Source: Alphaproteobacteria bacterium (GTDB taxonomy: Bacteria; Pseudomonadota; Alphaproteobacteria; Caulobacterales; Caulobacteraceae). From it: 64,000 nt of DNA. A program made the translations under genes and the position numbers. Of the stretch, positions 34,280 to 42,294 are shown in pieces; within the stretch, counting starts at the first letter, position 1, and every line of letters begins with the position of its first letter. The stretch is taken from NCBI GenBank assembly GCA_018821435.1, contig JAHJME010000027.1, forward strand, positions 1 to 64,000, read 5' to 3'. The notes under the pieces are model-generated. The model saw only the letters and a program-made list of their open reading frames with translations. It ran no database searches and was not told the DNA's origin.

Positions 34280-35308
34280 GTGCGGGCGATATTTACCGAG
34301 GAACAGGAGATGCTGCGGAGCACGGCCTCTCGCATCGCCGACTCGGTGGCCGTGACGACGCCGGCCGATCTGGTCCGCCTGGATCGCAACAAGGCCTGGG
34401 CGGCGCTGGCCGACGCTGGCCTGCTGGGCATGCGGACCCGCGACGAGGACGGGACGCCGCTGGCGTCGGGCGTCGAGGTCATGCTGGTGGCGCAGAGCCT
34501 GTCCGGCGCCCTGGCGCCGACGCCCTTCGTGGGCGCGGTCCTGGCCGCCGACCTGCTGGCCCGGGCCGGTGCCCCGGAGGCCTGGATCACCGACATCACC
34601 GAGGCGCGCGCGCGCTACGCCATCTTGCTGGCGCCGGAGCTGGACCGCCTGGCGGACGCCGGCGCGCTGAAGGGCGCCATCTGCATCGACGCCGACGGCG
34701 CGACCCATGGCCTGGCCTTTGGCGCGGACCGACGGGTCGCCCGGATCGATCTGGCCGGCATGGCCGCCCTGGACGGCGTGGACATGACCCGGCCCCTCGG
34801 CGCGATGAGCGCGGGCGCCGCGGCCGAGCCGGTCGGCGAGCCGCTGTCCGACGCGGACCTGACCCAGTGGACTTCGCTGGCGCTGACCCTGGCCTGCGCC
34901 GACATCGTCGGCGTCCTGGGCGAGGGCCTGCGCCGGGTGGTCGAATATTCCAAGACCCGGATCCAGTACGGCGTGCCTATCGGCTCGTTCCAGGCCGTGC
35001 AGCACATGTGCGCCGAGATGCTGGTGGAGACCCAGGCCGCGGCCAGCGTCACCAACTACGCTGCCTGGGCCGTCGATGCGCTGGACCCCGAGGCCGGCCT
35101 GTTGGCCGCGCGCGGCGCCAAGGCCTACTGCGCGCCGGTCGCGCAGAAGGTCGGCGAGATGCTGATGCAGGCCTACGGCGGCATCGGCCAGACCTGGGAA
35201 CACGAGGCGCACATGCGGACGCGCCGGGCGATGTTTGACCGCAAGATCTTCGGCGACGAGGCCCACCAGCTGCTGGCCATCGCCGAACTGCGCATGGGCC
35301 GGAACTGA
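34280..35308 (+). CDS. Acyl-CoA dehydrogenase, small-type subunit (pair 1)
   Basis: 342 residues from GTG 34280, selected because GGGGAG lies 6 bases upstream. Helical ACAD N-domain (FTEEQEMLRSTASRIADS), then a divergent beta domain, and a C-terminal helical domain with EYSKTRIQYGVPIGSFQAVQHMCAEM and MLMQAYGGIGQTWEHEAHMRTRR. It lacks the FSEPGAGSDL FAD-loop that is present in the adjoining gene, which starts on its last base. Paired large/small ACADs that form alpha2-beta2 heterotetramers (FadE28-FadE29/ChsE type) are known from steroid side-chain beta-oxidation. The role is dehydrogenation of a bulky acyl-CoA; the substrate is inferred only. Confidence 0.85.
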   Translation: MRAIFTEEQEMLRSTASRIADSVAVTTPADLVRLDRNKAWAALADAGLLGMRTRDEDGTPLASGVEVMLVAQSLSGALAPTPFVGAVLAADLLARAGAPEAWITDITEARARYAILLAPELDRLADAGALKGAICIDADGATHGLAFGADRRVARIDLAGMAALDGVDMTRPLGAMSAGAAAEPVGEPLSDADLTQWTSLALTLACADIVGVLGEGLRRVVEYSKTRIQYGVPIGSFQAVQHMCAEMLVETQAAASVTNYAAWAVDALDPEAGLLAARGAKAYCAPVAQKVGEMLMQAYGGIGQTWEHEAHMRTRRAMFDRKIFGDEAHQLLAIAELRMGRN

Positions 35309-36441
35309 TGGATTACCGCGAGAACGATGACGAGACCGCCTTCCGCCTCCGGGTGCGCGAATGGCTGGGCAAGAACGCGCCGAAGGACTGGCGTGCGCAC
35401 ACCAAGACCGAGGCCGATCACGGCGCGCTGCTGCGCCGTTGGCAGCGCACGCTGTTCGAAGGCGGCTTCGTGGGCCTGTCGTGGCCAGTGGAGTACGGCG
35501 GCCACGGGCTGACCGCCACCTACGAGGCGATCCTCAACGACGAGCTGGGCCGGGCCGACACGCCGCGCATCTCGTTCCACGCCTATCTGGGGCGGGCGAT
35601 CTTCACGTACGGCACCGAAGAGCAGAAGCGCCGGTTCCTGCCGCCGATGCTGAACGGCGACATCCAGTGGTGCCAGGGCTTCTCGGAACCGGGCGCCGGA
35701 TCGGACCTCGCGGGCCTTCGCACCCACGCCGAGCTCAAGGGCGACAGGTGGGTCATAAACGGCCAAAAACTGTGGACCAGCGGGGCCCAGCACGCCGACT
35801 GGTGCGTGGCCCTGGTGCGGACCGACAAGGACGCGGCCAAGCACAAGGGCATCTCCTGCCTGCTGACCTCGGCCAAGGCGCCGGGCATCACCATCCGGCC
35901 GATCAAGATCTCTGACGGGGCGCCCGAGACCTGCGAGATGTTCTTCGACGACGTCGAGGTGCCGGCCGACCAGATGATCGGGCGGCCCGGCGAGGGCTGG
36001 CGGATCGCCATGACCGTCCTCGCCTTCGAGCGGGGCCCGGCCGACGTGGGCCTGATCGCCACCTTCCAGACGGCGCTGCGCCGGATCGAGGGCATCGCCG
36101 CCGAACGCGGCCTGATGAACGATCCCGAGTCCCGCAAGGCCATCGCCCGCATCTATGTGATCGGCGAGGCGCTGCGCCTCAACGTCATGGAGCAGCTGTC
36201 CCAGCGCGTGGCCGGCAAGCCGCCGGGGCCGGACGGCTCCGTGGCGCGCCTGCTGCTGACGCGGGCCGAGCAGGCCATCCGCAGCCTGGAACTGGAGATC
36301 AGCGGGGCCGCGGCGTTCACCGACGCGGACGACACCAGCTTCACCAGCTACCTGCGCTCGCGGACCATCAGCATCTTCGGAGGCACCTCCGAGATCCAGA
36401 AGAACATCCTCGCGAACCAGGTCCTGGGAATGCCCCGCTGA
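35308..36441 (+). CDS. Acyl-CoA dehydrogenase, large-type subunit (pair 1)
   Basis: 377 residues; the ATG shares a base with the preceding stop. Standard three-domain ACAD: N-terminal helices, FAD/substrate loop CQGFSEPGAGSDLAGLRT with KLWTSGAQHADW, and C-terminal LRSRTISIFGGTSEIQKNILANQVL. The GGTSEIQ segment is the usual FAD-contact motif of the family. With the previous gene it should form a heteromeric dehydrogenase that transfers electrons to electron-transfer flavoprotein. No etf genes are in the window. The operon continues with a second ACAD pair, an enoyl-CoA hydratase and ligases. Confidence 0.9.
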   Translation: MDYRENDDETAFRLRVREWLGKNAPKDWRAHTKTEADHGALLRRWQRTLFEGGFVGLSWPVEYGGHGLTATYEAILNDELGRADTPRISFHAYLGRAIFTYGTEEQKRRFLPPMLNGDIQWCQGFSEPGAGSDLAGLRTHAELKGDRWVINGQKLWTSGAQHADWCVALVRTDKDAAKHKGISCLLTSAKAPGITIRPIKISDGAPETCEMFFDDVEVPADQMIGRPGEGWRIAMTVLAFERGPADVGLIATFQTALRRIEGIAAERGLMNDPESRKAIARIYVIGEALRLNVMEQLSQRVAGKPPGPDGSVARLLLTRAEQAIRSLELEISGAAAFTDADDTSFTSYLRSRTISIFGGTSEIQKNILANQVLGMPR

Positions 36442-36468
36442 AGCGGGCCGCGAGGCAGGGAGGACGAC

Positions 36469-37605
36469 ATGGACTTTGAATGGGCCCCGGAAGAGGCCGA
36501 GTTTCGCCACGACCTGAAGACGTTCCTCGAGGCCGAATTGCCCGAGAACTTCGACGCGTTCGCGATGGAGCCGGATGAACAGAAGGCCTTTTCGAAGGCC
36601 TTCGCGGTGAAGCTGGCCGAGAAGCGCTGGCTGACTCCGGCCTGGCCGAAGGAATACGGCGGCCTGGCGCAGGGCCCTTGGCAGCAACTGATCCTCAGCG
36701 AGGAGATGGTCGCCCACGGCGAGCCCCGCACGGCGCAGTACATGTGCGTCAACTGGGTCGGCCCGGCGCTGATCCTGGCCGGCAACGAAGAGCAGAAGGC
36801 CTATCACCTGAGCCGCATCAGCCGCGGCGACGTGGTGTGGTGCCAGGGCTTCTCCGAACCCGGCGCCGGCTCCGACCTGGCCGCGCTGCGGACCAAGGCC
36901 ACCTGGGACGGTTCGGAGTACGTCATCGAGGGCGAAAAGGTGTGGACGTCCTACGCCGACACCGCCGACTTCTGCTTCCTGCTGGCGCGGACGGATCCCG
37001 ATGCGCGCAAGCATCACGGCATCTCGATCTTCCTGGTGCCTACCGATGCGCCGGGCCTGACGATCAGCGAGATCCCGTCGATCTTCTCGGCGGGGACGTT
37101 CAACCAGTGCGTCTTCGACGGGGTTCGGGCGCCCGAGGCCTGGCGCCTGGGACCGGAGAACGGCGGCTGGCCGATCATCCGCCAGCTGCTGGTCAACGAG
37201 CGCGTCGGCGTGGCGCGGTTCCGGCGGGCGGCGGAAACACTGGACCGGGCGGCCGAGGCGGCGCGTGAGGCCGGCCTGCTGGCCGATCCCGTCATCGCCC
37301 AGGCGCTGGCCATGGCGCGGGCCGCCTGCGAGGCGGCGCGGGTGCTGATCTACCGCGTGGTCGACCAGCGCGCGAAGGGCGAGGCGCCGGAAGAGACAGC
37401 CTATGTCTATCGGGTCGCCACCATCCGCGCCGAGCGGGCGGTCTATGAGGCCACCGTGCAGGTCGAGGGCAGCGGAGCCCTGCTGAAGGGCAGCTTCGGC
37501 GCCCAGCAATTCGGCCACGCCCTGGCCTCGGGCGTCGCCACCGGCACCCTGGAAATGCAGCTCAACTTGATCGCGCGCGACGTGATCGGCGGCGGCAGGA
37601 AGTAA
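36469..37605 (+). CDS. Acyl-CoA dehydrogenase, large-type subunit (pair 2)
   Basis: 378 residues, SD GGGAGGA before the ATG. N-domain FEWAPEEAEFRHDLKTFLEAELPENFDAF, then WLTPAWPKEYGG, CVNWVGPALILAGNEEQK, and FAD loop CQGFSEPGAGSDLAALRT. The C-terminal part (GTLEMQLNLIARDVIG) lacks the GGTSEIQ spelling of pair 1 and ends with the short helix usual in the FadE-type heteromers. It is closely similar along its length to the protein at 52648-53784 (same size, shared blocks LTPAWPK.YGGL and QQLILSEEMV.HGEPRT), so the two pairs arose by duplication. Partner is the next gene, 4 bases on. Confidence 0.9.
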   Translation: MDFEWAPEEAEFRHDLKTFLEAELPENFDAFAMEPDEQKAFSKAFAVKLAEKRWLTPAWPKEYGGLAQGPWQQLILSEEMVAHGEPRTAQYMCVNWVGPALILAGNEEQKAYHLSRISRGDVVWCQGFSEPGAGSDLAALRTKATWDGSEYVIEGEKVWTSYADTADFCFLLARTDPDARKHHGISIFLVPTDAPGLTISEIPSIFSAGTFNQCVFDGVRAPEAWRLGPENGGWPIIRQLLVNERVGVARFRRAAETLDRAAEAAREAGLLADPVIAQALAMARAACEAARVLIYRVVDQRAKGEAPEETAYVYRVATIRAERAVYEATVQVEGSGALLKGSFGAQQFGHALASGVATGTLEMQLNLIARDVIGGGRK

Positions 37606-37609
37606 TCCG

Positions 37610-38536
37610 ATGGACATGCAACTGAACGAACTGCAGCAGCAGATTTCGGACGCCTGCGGCAAGATCCTGGAGCGCCGGGCCGGACCGGGCCGGGCGCGGG
37701 CCCTGCGCGCCGCCGGAGACTTCGACCGGCTGCTGCTGACCGAGATGGCCGAGGCCGGGTTCCTGGACCTGTTCGGCGAGCCGGAGGCCGGTCCGCTGGT
37801 CGCCGCCCTGATCACGCAGTGGGGGGCGCAGGCCGCCGCGCTGGCGCCGATCGGCATCCGCGGCCTGGTCGCGCCGTCGGTGATCCACGGCGACCTGCCG
37901 GAAGTGATCGCCATCGCCGAGCAAGGCGCCATGGGCGCGGTGCGCTACGGCGCCGAGGCCGACATGCTGATCGTGCTGGACGGCGACGAGGCCCGCGTGG
38001 CCCGGCGCGGCGAGTTCAAGGCCGAGACCATCAAGTCGAAGTTCGGCTATCCGATCGCCAGGATCACCGAGGCCAAGGGCGAGGCGCTCGCGCCCGGCGC
38101 CGGCGCCATCGCGCGCCGCTGGTGGCGGGTCGCCATCGCCGCGGAGATCTCGGGCTCGGCGCGGGGCGCCGTGGACCTGACCATCCGCTACATGGGCGAC
38201 CGGGTGCAGTTCGACCGGCCGATCGCCACCTATCAGGCCCTGCAGCACCGCATCGTCGAGTGTCACGTCTCCACCGACGCGGCGACCTGGGCGACCCGCG
38301 AGGCGGCCTTCCGCGGCGCGCCCGTCGAGCTGGCGGCCACCGCCGCCATCATCGCCTCGGAAGCGGCTCACCGGGTGTTCTTCGAGACCCATCAGCTGAC
38401 CGGCGCGATGGGCTTCACCACCGAATACGACCTGCACCTCTACACCATGCGCCTGCAGACCCTTCGCCTCGAGATGCAAGGCCTGCGCGCCCACGCCCGC
38501 GACCTGATCGACGCGCGTTGGTCGGCGGCCAGCTGA
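37610..38536 (+). CDS. Acyl-CoA dehydrogenase, small-type subunit (pair 2)
   Basis: 308 residues. Opens with DMQLNELQQQISDACGKILERR and continues with the short form of the ACAD fold: EAGFLDLFGEPEAGPLVAALITQWG, a small beta domain, then RYMGDRVQFDRPIATYQALQHRIVE and FETHQLTGAMGFTTEYDLHLYTM. It is about 70 residues shorter than a normal ACAD and lacks the SEPGAGSDL loop, as in the beta subunits of alpha2-beta2 enzymes. It matches the protein at 53789-54706 in most blocks. The tight coupling to the upstream large subunit (4 bases) supports one enzyme. Active-site sharing across subunits is known in this family. Confidence 0.85.
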   Translation: MDMQLNELQQQISDACGKILERRAGPGRARALRAAGDFDRLLLTEMAEAGFLDLFGEPEAGPLVAALITQWGAQAAALAPIGIRGLVAPSVIHGDLPEVIAIAEQGAMGAVRYGAEADMLIVLDGDEARVARRGEFKAETIKSKFGYPIARITEAKGEALAPGAGAIARRWWRVAIAAEISGSARGAVDLTIRYMGDRVQFDRPIATYQALQHRIVECHVSTDAATWATREAAFRGAPVELAATAAIIASEAAHRVFFETHQLTGAMGFTTEYDLHLYTMRLQTLRLEMQGLRAHARDLIDARWSAAS

Positions 38537-38555
38537 GCGAACGGAGACCGTCTGA

Positions 38556-39365
38556 ATGTCCGGCTATGAATCCTTCACGACCGTGCTCGCCCGCAAGGAC
38601 GGGCACGTGCTCACCGTCTCGCTGAACCGCCCCGAGCGGCGCAACGCCATCAACGGCGACGTCCACGCCGCGCTGCGCGGCATCCTGGAACTGGCGGCCG
38701 ACGACCCGGAGGTGCGCGCCATCGTGCTGCGCGGGGAGGGCAAGGCGTTCTGCGCCGGCGGCGACGTCAACACCATGGAGGGCGGCGGCGACGAGGCCTC
38801 GCCCAGCCCGGCGCTGGCGGTCCGCGACACCCTGAGCGCGGCGCGGATGATCGACATGCTGCTGGCCGTGCCGCAGCCCACCGTGTGCGCGGTCCAGGGC
38901 TTCGCCATGGGGCTGGGCGCCACCATCGCGCTCCTCTGCGACACGGTGGTGATGGCCGAGGACGCGGTGATCGCCGACACGCATGTGAACATCGGCCTGG
39001 TCGCCGGCGACGGCGGCGCGGTGCTGTGGCCGCTGCTGGCGTCGATGGGCGCGGTGAAGTGGTACCTGATGACCGGCGAGCGCATCACCGGGGTCGAGGC
39101 CGCCCGCCTGGGGCTGGTGCTGAAGGCCGTGCCCGCCGCCGACCTGGACGCCGAGGCCCTGCGCCTGGCGACCAAGCTGGCCAGCATCGCCCCGTTGGCC
39201 GCGCGCGGCACCAAGGAGACGCTGAACCGCGTCATCCGCGACCGCATCCACCTGCTGCTGGAAACCGGCCTGCTGCTGGAAGGCGCGACCATGGTCAGCG
39301 AGGACCACAAGGAGGCCGCCAGCGCCTTCCTCGCCAAGCGTCCCGCCGTGTTCAAGGGCCGCTGA
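38556..39365 (+). CDS. Enoyl-CoA hydratase/isomerase (crotonase family)
   Basis: 269 residues. Crotonase landmarks: VSLNRPERRNAINGDVHAAL, oxyanion segment GEGKAFCAGGDVNTMEGGG, and AMGLGATIALLCDTVVMAEDAVIADTHVNIG, where the GxG helps form the oxyanion hole. The catalytic Glu pair of true hydratases is not obvious: the second position reads LVAGDGGAVLWP, with Asp-Gly in place of the usual Pro-Glu/Asp. It may therefore be an isomerase or hydrolase-type member. It follows the ACAD pair and precedes two acyl-CoA ligases, so a beta-oxidation step is expected. Confidence 0.85.
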   Translation: MSGYESFTTVLARKDGHVLTVSLNRPERRNAINGDVHAALRGILELAADDPEVRAIVLRGEGKAFCAGGDVNTMEGGGDEASPSPALAVRDTLSAARMIDMLLAVPQPTVCAVQGFAMGLGATIALLCDTVVMAEDAVIADTHVNIGLVAGDGGAVLWPLLASMGAVKWYLMTGERITGVEAARLGLVLKAVPAADLDAEALRLATKLASIAPLAARGTKETLNRVIRDRIHLLLETGLLLEGATMVSEDHKEAASAFLAKRPAVFKGR

Positions 39366-39367
39366 GC

Positions 39368-41491
39368 ATGAACGCCATCGTTCGCGTCGAGGCCCAGTCG
39401 CGGCCGCTCGGCCGGCTGCTGAAGCCGCAATCCATCGCCATCATCGGCGCCTCGAACCGCATCCCCGGGATCGGCGGCTACTGCACCGCCAATGTGAAGC
39501 GCGCCTTCAGCGGACCGATCTATCCGGTCAATCCGCGCGAGAGTGAGATCCAGGGCCTGAAGGCCTATGCCTCGATCGCTGACCTGCCGCGCGACATCGA
39601 CCTGGCCATCGTGGTGGTCCCGGCCGACGGCGTGGCCCCGGTGCTGGAGGCCTGCGCGGCCCAGGGCGTCGGCGGCGTGGTGATCATCACCTCCGGCTTC
39701 GCCGAAGTGGGCGGTCCGGGCGTGGGCCTGCAGGCGCAGGTCGCCGAGATCCTGGCCCGCACCGGCCTGCGCGCCATCGGCCCCAACTGCATCGGCTTCA
39801 TGAACCTCACCGACGGGGTCATGGCCAATTTCGTGCTGGACCCCACCGACCCGCTGCCCGGCGGCGGTCCCGTGGCCCTGGTCTCGCAGAGCGGCGGCCT
39901 GGGCGGGTACATGGTCCGCAAGGCGCTGACCGCCGGCCTGAATCTGGGCTGGTTCGTCAGCACCGGGAACGAGGTCGACGCCAGCGTCTCCGCGATCCTG
40001 CGCGAGCTGGTCGAGCGCGAGGACGTCCGCGTCCTGCTGGGCGCATTCGAGGCCCTGCGCGACCCCGAGCTGTTCATCGACACCGCCCTTCGCGCCCAGG
40101 CGCTGGACAAGCCGTTCATCGTGCTGAAGGCGGGCCGGTCGGAAGAGGCCGCCATCGCGGCCCAGGCCCACACCGGCTCCATGGTCGGATCGGCCGAGGC
40201 GTTCGACGCCGTCTGCCGTCAGTACGGGATCTTCTCGGTCGCCAGCCTGGAGGAGATGCTGGACCTGGGGGTGATCTTCCAGGGCGGCCGGCGCGCCAAG
40301 GGCCGTCGCGTGGGCATCATCACGGGCTCGGGCGGGGCGGGCGTGATCCTGGCCGACGCCTGCATGCTGGAGGGCCTGAAGGCCCCGGCGCTGCCGGCGG
40401 CCGACCAGGCCATGCTGCTGGAACTGATGCCGAAGCCGTTCATGGGCTCGGTGGCCAATCCGGTGGACGTCACCGCCCAGGCGCTGGGCACGCCCGGCAC
40501 GTTCGAGGCGGTGCTGACCAAGGTGCCGGCCACCGACGCGGTGGACATGATCGCTCCGGTGATCATCGGCAATCCGCTGTATCCCGATATGTACATCCGC
40601 TCGCACAGCTCGACGGAAAAGCCGGTGGCGTTCGTCTCGACGCTGCTGCCGACGACCCTGCTGAACGTGGGTGTCCCGGCCTACACCGACCCCCGGCGCG
40701 CGGCGCATGCGCTGGCGGCCATGGCCGACTATTCGCTGGCGACCAAGCGGACCCAGCGGCCGAAGATGCTGCCGGCCGACCCGGCGCGGACGGCGGCGGC
40801 GCGCGCGATCCTGGCGGCCCCGCACGGCAGCGACACCCTGATGGAGGTCGACTCCAAGGCGCTGCTGGCCCTCTACGGCGCGCCGGTCACCCGCGAAGTC
40901 ATGTGCCGTTCGGCCGACGAAGCGGTCGCCGCCGCCACGACGATCGGCGGCAAGGTGGCGCTCAAGGTCATGTCCTACGCCCTGCCGCACAAGTCGGACG
41001 TGGGCGGGGTGCGCCTGGGCCTGTCGGGCGACGACGACGTCCGGGCGGGCTACGCGGGCCTGCTGGCCGACGTGGCGCGCCATGCGCCGGACGCCAAGAT
41101 CGAGGGCGTGTTGGTGCAGGAGATGGCGCCGGCGCGACTGGAGATCCTGTGCGGCATGACCCGCGACCCGGTGTTCGGCCCGATCGTGGCCGTGGGCCTG
41201 GGCGGGGTGATGGTCGAGATCCTGGGCCAGGCGGCGCTGCTGCCCGCGCCGTTCGAGGCCGCCGACGTGAAGGCGGCGCTGGAAGGCCTGCTGGGCGGAC
41301 GCCTGCTCTCGTCCAGTCGCGGCCTGCAGCCAAGTGAGCTGGACGCCATCGCCCGCCTCGCGGTCGCCCTGGGGCAGGCCGCCCTGGAGCTGCCCGAGAT
41401 CGCCGAGATCGACGTCAATCCCGTGCGCGTGGCCAACGGCGTGGCGCTGGCCGCCGACGCCCTCATCGTTGTTTCCGGAGCCGCTCAATGA
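39368..41491 (+). CDS. NDP-forming acyl-CoA synthetase (acetate-CoA ligase ADP-forming type)
   Basis: 707 residues, starting 2 bases after the hydratase stop. Domain order: CoA-binding domain (IAIIGASNRIPGIGGY), ligase-CoA domain (RAIGPNCIGFMNL; SQSGGLGGYM) with the phosphate-carrying His in AQAHTGSMVGSAEAF, then a C-terminal ATP-grasp domain (KVALKVMSYALPHKSDVGGV; GLGGVMVEIL). This is the single-chain alpha-beta fusion of ADP-forming acetyl-CoA synthetases. It either activates carboxylates reversibly with ATP or recovers ATP from an acyl-CoA. Within this operon it may salvage energy from a side-chain product. Overlaps the SDR start by 4 bases. Confidence 0.88.
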   Translation: MNAIVRVEAQSRPLGRLLKPQSIAIIGASNRIPGIGGYCTANVKRAFSGPIYPVNPRESEIQGLKAYASIADLPRDIDLAIVVVPADGVAPVLEACAAQGVGGVVIITSGFAEVGGPGVGLQAQVAEILARTGLRAIGPNCIGFMNLTDGVMANFVLDPTDPLPGGGPVALVSQSGGLGGYMVRKALTAGLNLGWFVSTGNEVDASVSAILRELVEREDVRVLLGAFEALRDPELFIDTALRAQALDKPFIVLKAGRSEEAAIAAQAHTGSMVGSAEAFDAVCRQYGIFSVASLEEMLDLGVIFQGGRRAKGRRVGIITGSGGAGVILADACMLEGLKAPALPAADQAMLLELMPKPFMGSVANPVDVTAQALGTPGTFEAVLTKVPATDAVDMIAPVIIGNPLYPDMYIRSHSSTEKPVAFVSTLLPTTLLNVGVPAYTDPRRAAHALAAMADYSLATKRTQRPKMLPADPARTAAARAILAAPHGSDTLMEVDSKALLALYGAPVTREVMCRSADEAVAAATTIGGKVALKVMSYALPHKSDVGGVRLGLSGDDDVRAGYAGLLADVARHAPDAKIEGVLVQEMAPARLEILCGMTRDPVFGPIVAVGLGGVMVEILGQAALLPAPFEAADVKAALEGLLGGRLLSSSRGLQPSELDAIARLAVALGQAALELPEIAEIDVNPVRVANGVALAADALIVVSGAAQ

Positions 41492-42270
41492 CCGCCGTCG
41501 CAGACTTCCTCGGGTTCCCGGCCGGCGGCGTGGCCGTGGTCAGCGGCGTCGCCAGCGGGATCGGCAAGGAGCTGGCCCCGTTGCTGCTGGGCCAAGGCCT
41601 CACCGTCATCGGCATCGACATCAACCAGGCCGGCCTGGACTCGCTCGACTTCGGTCCGAAGTTCCACAAGCGCCTGCTGAACACCGCCGACCGCGACGCG
41701 GTGAACGCCATGTTCCCGGTGCTGGAGGCGGAGTTCGGCAAGATGGCGTACCTGGCCAACAACGCCGGCCCGCCCAGCTCCGCGCCCCTCAGCATCGAGG
41801 AGGGCTTGGCCCAGACCGCCGGCAGCGTCCAGATGATGACCGAGGCCTGGTCGAAGACCATTCCGGCCAAGGGGGCCGCGGTGGTCAACGTGGCCTCCGT
41901 CGCCGGGGCCGTCTCGGGCGGTCCGCCGCCCGCCGTGGTCGCCGACCGCATCGCCGCCATCGGCGGGATCGGCAACGGCTGGTACGGCGCCGGCAAGGCC
42001 GCGATCGCCGGGCTGACGCGTTACCAGGCGGTGATGGCCGCCGGCCGCTACCGCGCCTGCGGCGTGGCGCCGGGCGTGATCGAGACCCCGCGGATCGGCG
42101 ACCTGACCTCGGGCGCCTATGGCAAGCTGATGATCGAGCGTTCGCCGCTGGGCCGTCTGGGCCAGCCGGACGAGGTGGCCCGCGCCATCGCCTTCCTGCT
42201 CAGCCCCGCCGCCTCGTTCGTCAACGGGATCACCCTGGTGATCGATGGCGGCGGCACCCTGGTCTACTGA
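41488..42270 (+). CDS. Short-chain dehydrogenase/reductase, paralog of the SDR at 19885
   Basis: 260 residues; ATG overlaps the ligase stop by 4 bases. Cofactor motif SGVASGIG (a variant of TGxxxGIG, with Ser at the first position), NNAGPPSSAPLSIEEGLAQTAGS, catalytic Ser in VNVASVAGAVSGG, and Tyr/Lys in WYGAGK. The last 60 residues (PRIGDLTSGAYGKLMIERSP, GRLGQPDEVA, GGGTLVY) are almost the same as in 19885-20658. Both belong to the 3-alpha-hydroxysteroid dehydrogenase-like SDR branch. It would oxidise a secondary alcohol to a ketone, or the reverse, with NAD(P). The pair shows that the two catabolic operons share a related substrate. Confidence 0.87.
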   Translation: MTAVADFLGFPAGGVAVVSGVASGIGKELAPLLLGQGLTVIGIDINQAGLDSLDFGPKFHKRLLNTADRDAVNAMFPVLEAEFGKMAYLANNAGPPSSAPLSIEEGLAQTAGSVQMMTEAWSKTIPAKGAAVVNVASVAGAVSGGPPPAVVADRIAAIGGIGNGWYGAGKAAIAGLTRYQAVMAAGRYRACGVAPGVIETPRIGDLTSGAYGKLMIERSPLGRLGQPDEVARAIAFLLSPAASFVNGITLVIDGGGTLVY

Positions 42271-42294
42271 CCGCCGACCCCGGCCGGAGCGCGC

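Noticed and set aside
38564..41488. A 974-codon open frame on the minus strand opposite the hydratase and ligase genes
   Set aside because: It is antisense to two clearly conserved genes; its product is low-complexity Arg/His/Gly/Gln-rich text with no family features. Long antisense frames are expected in GC-rich DNA.
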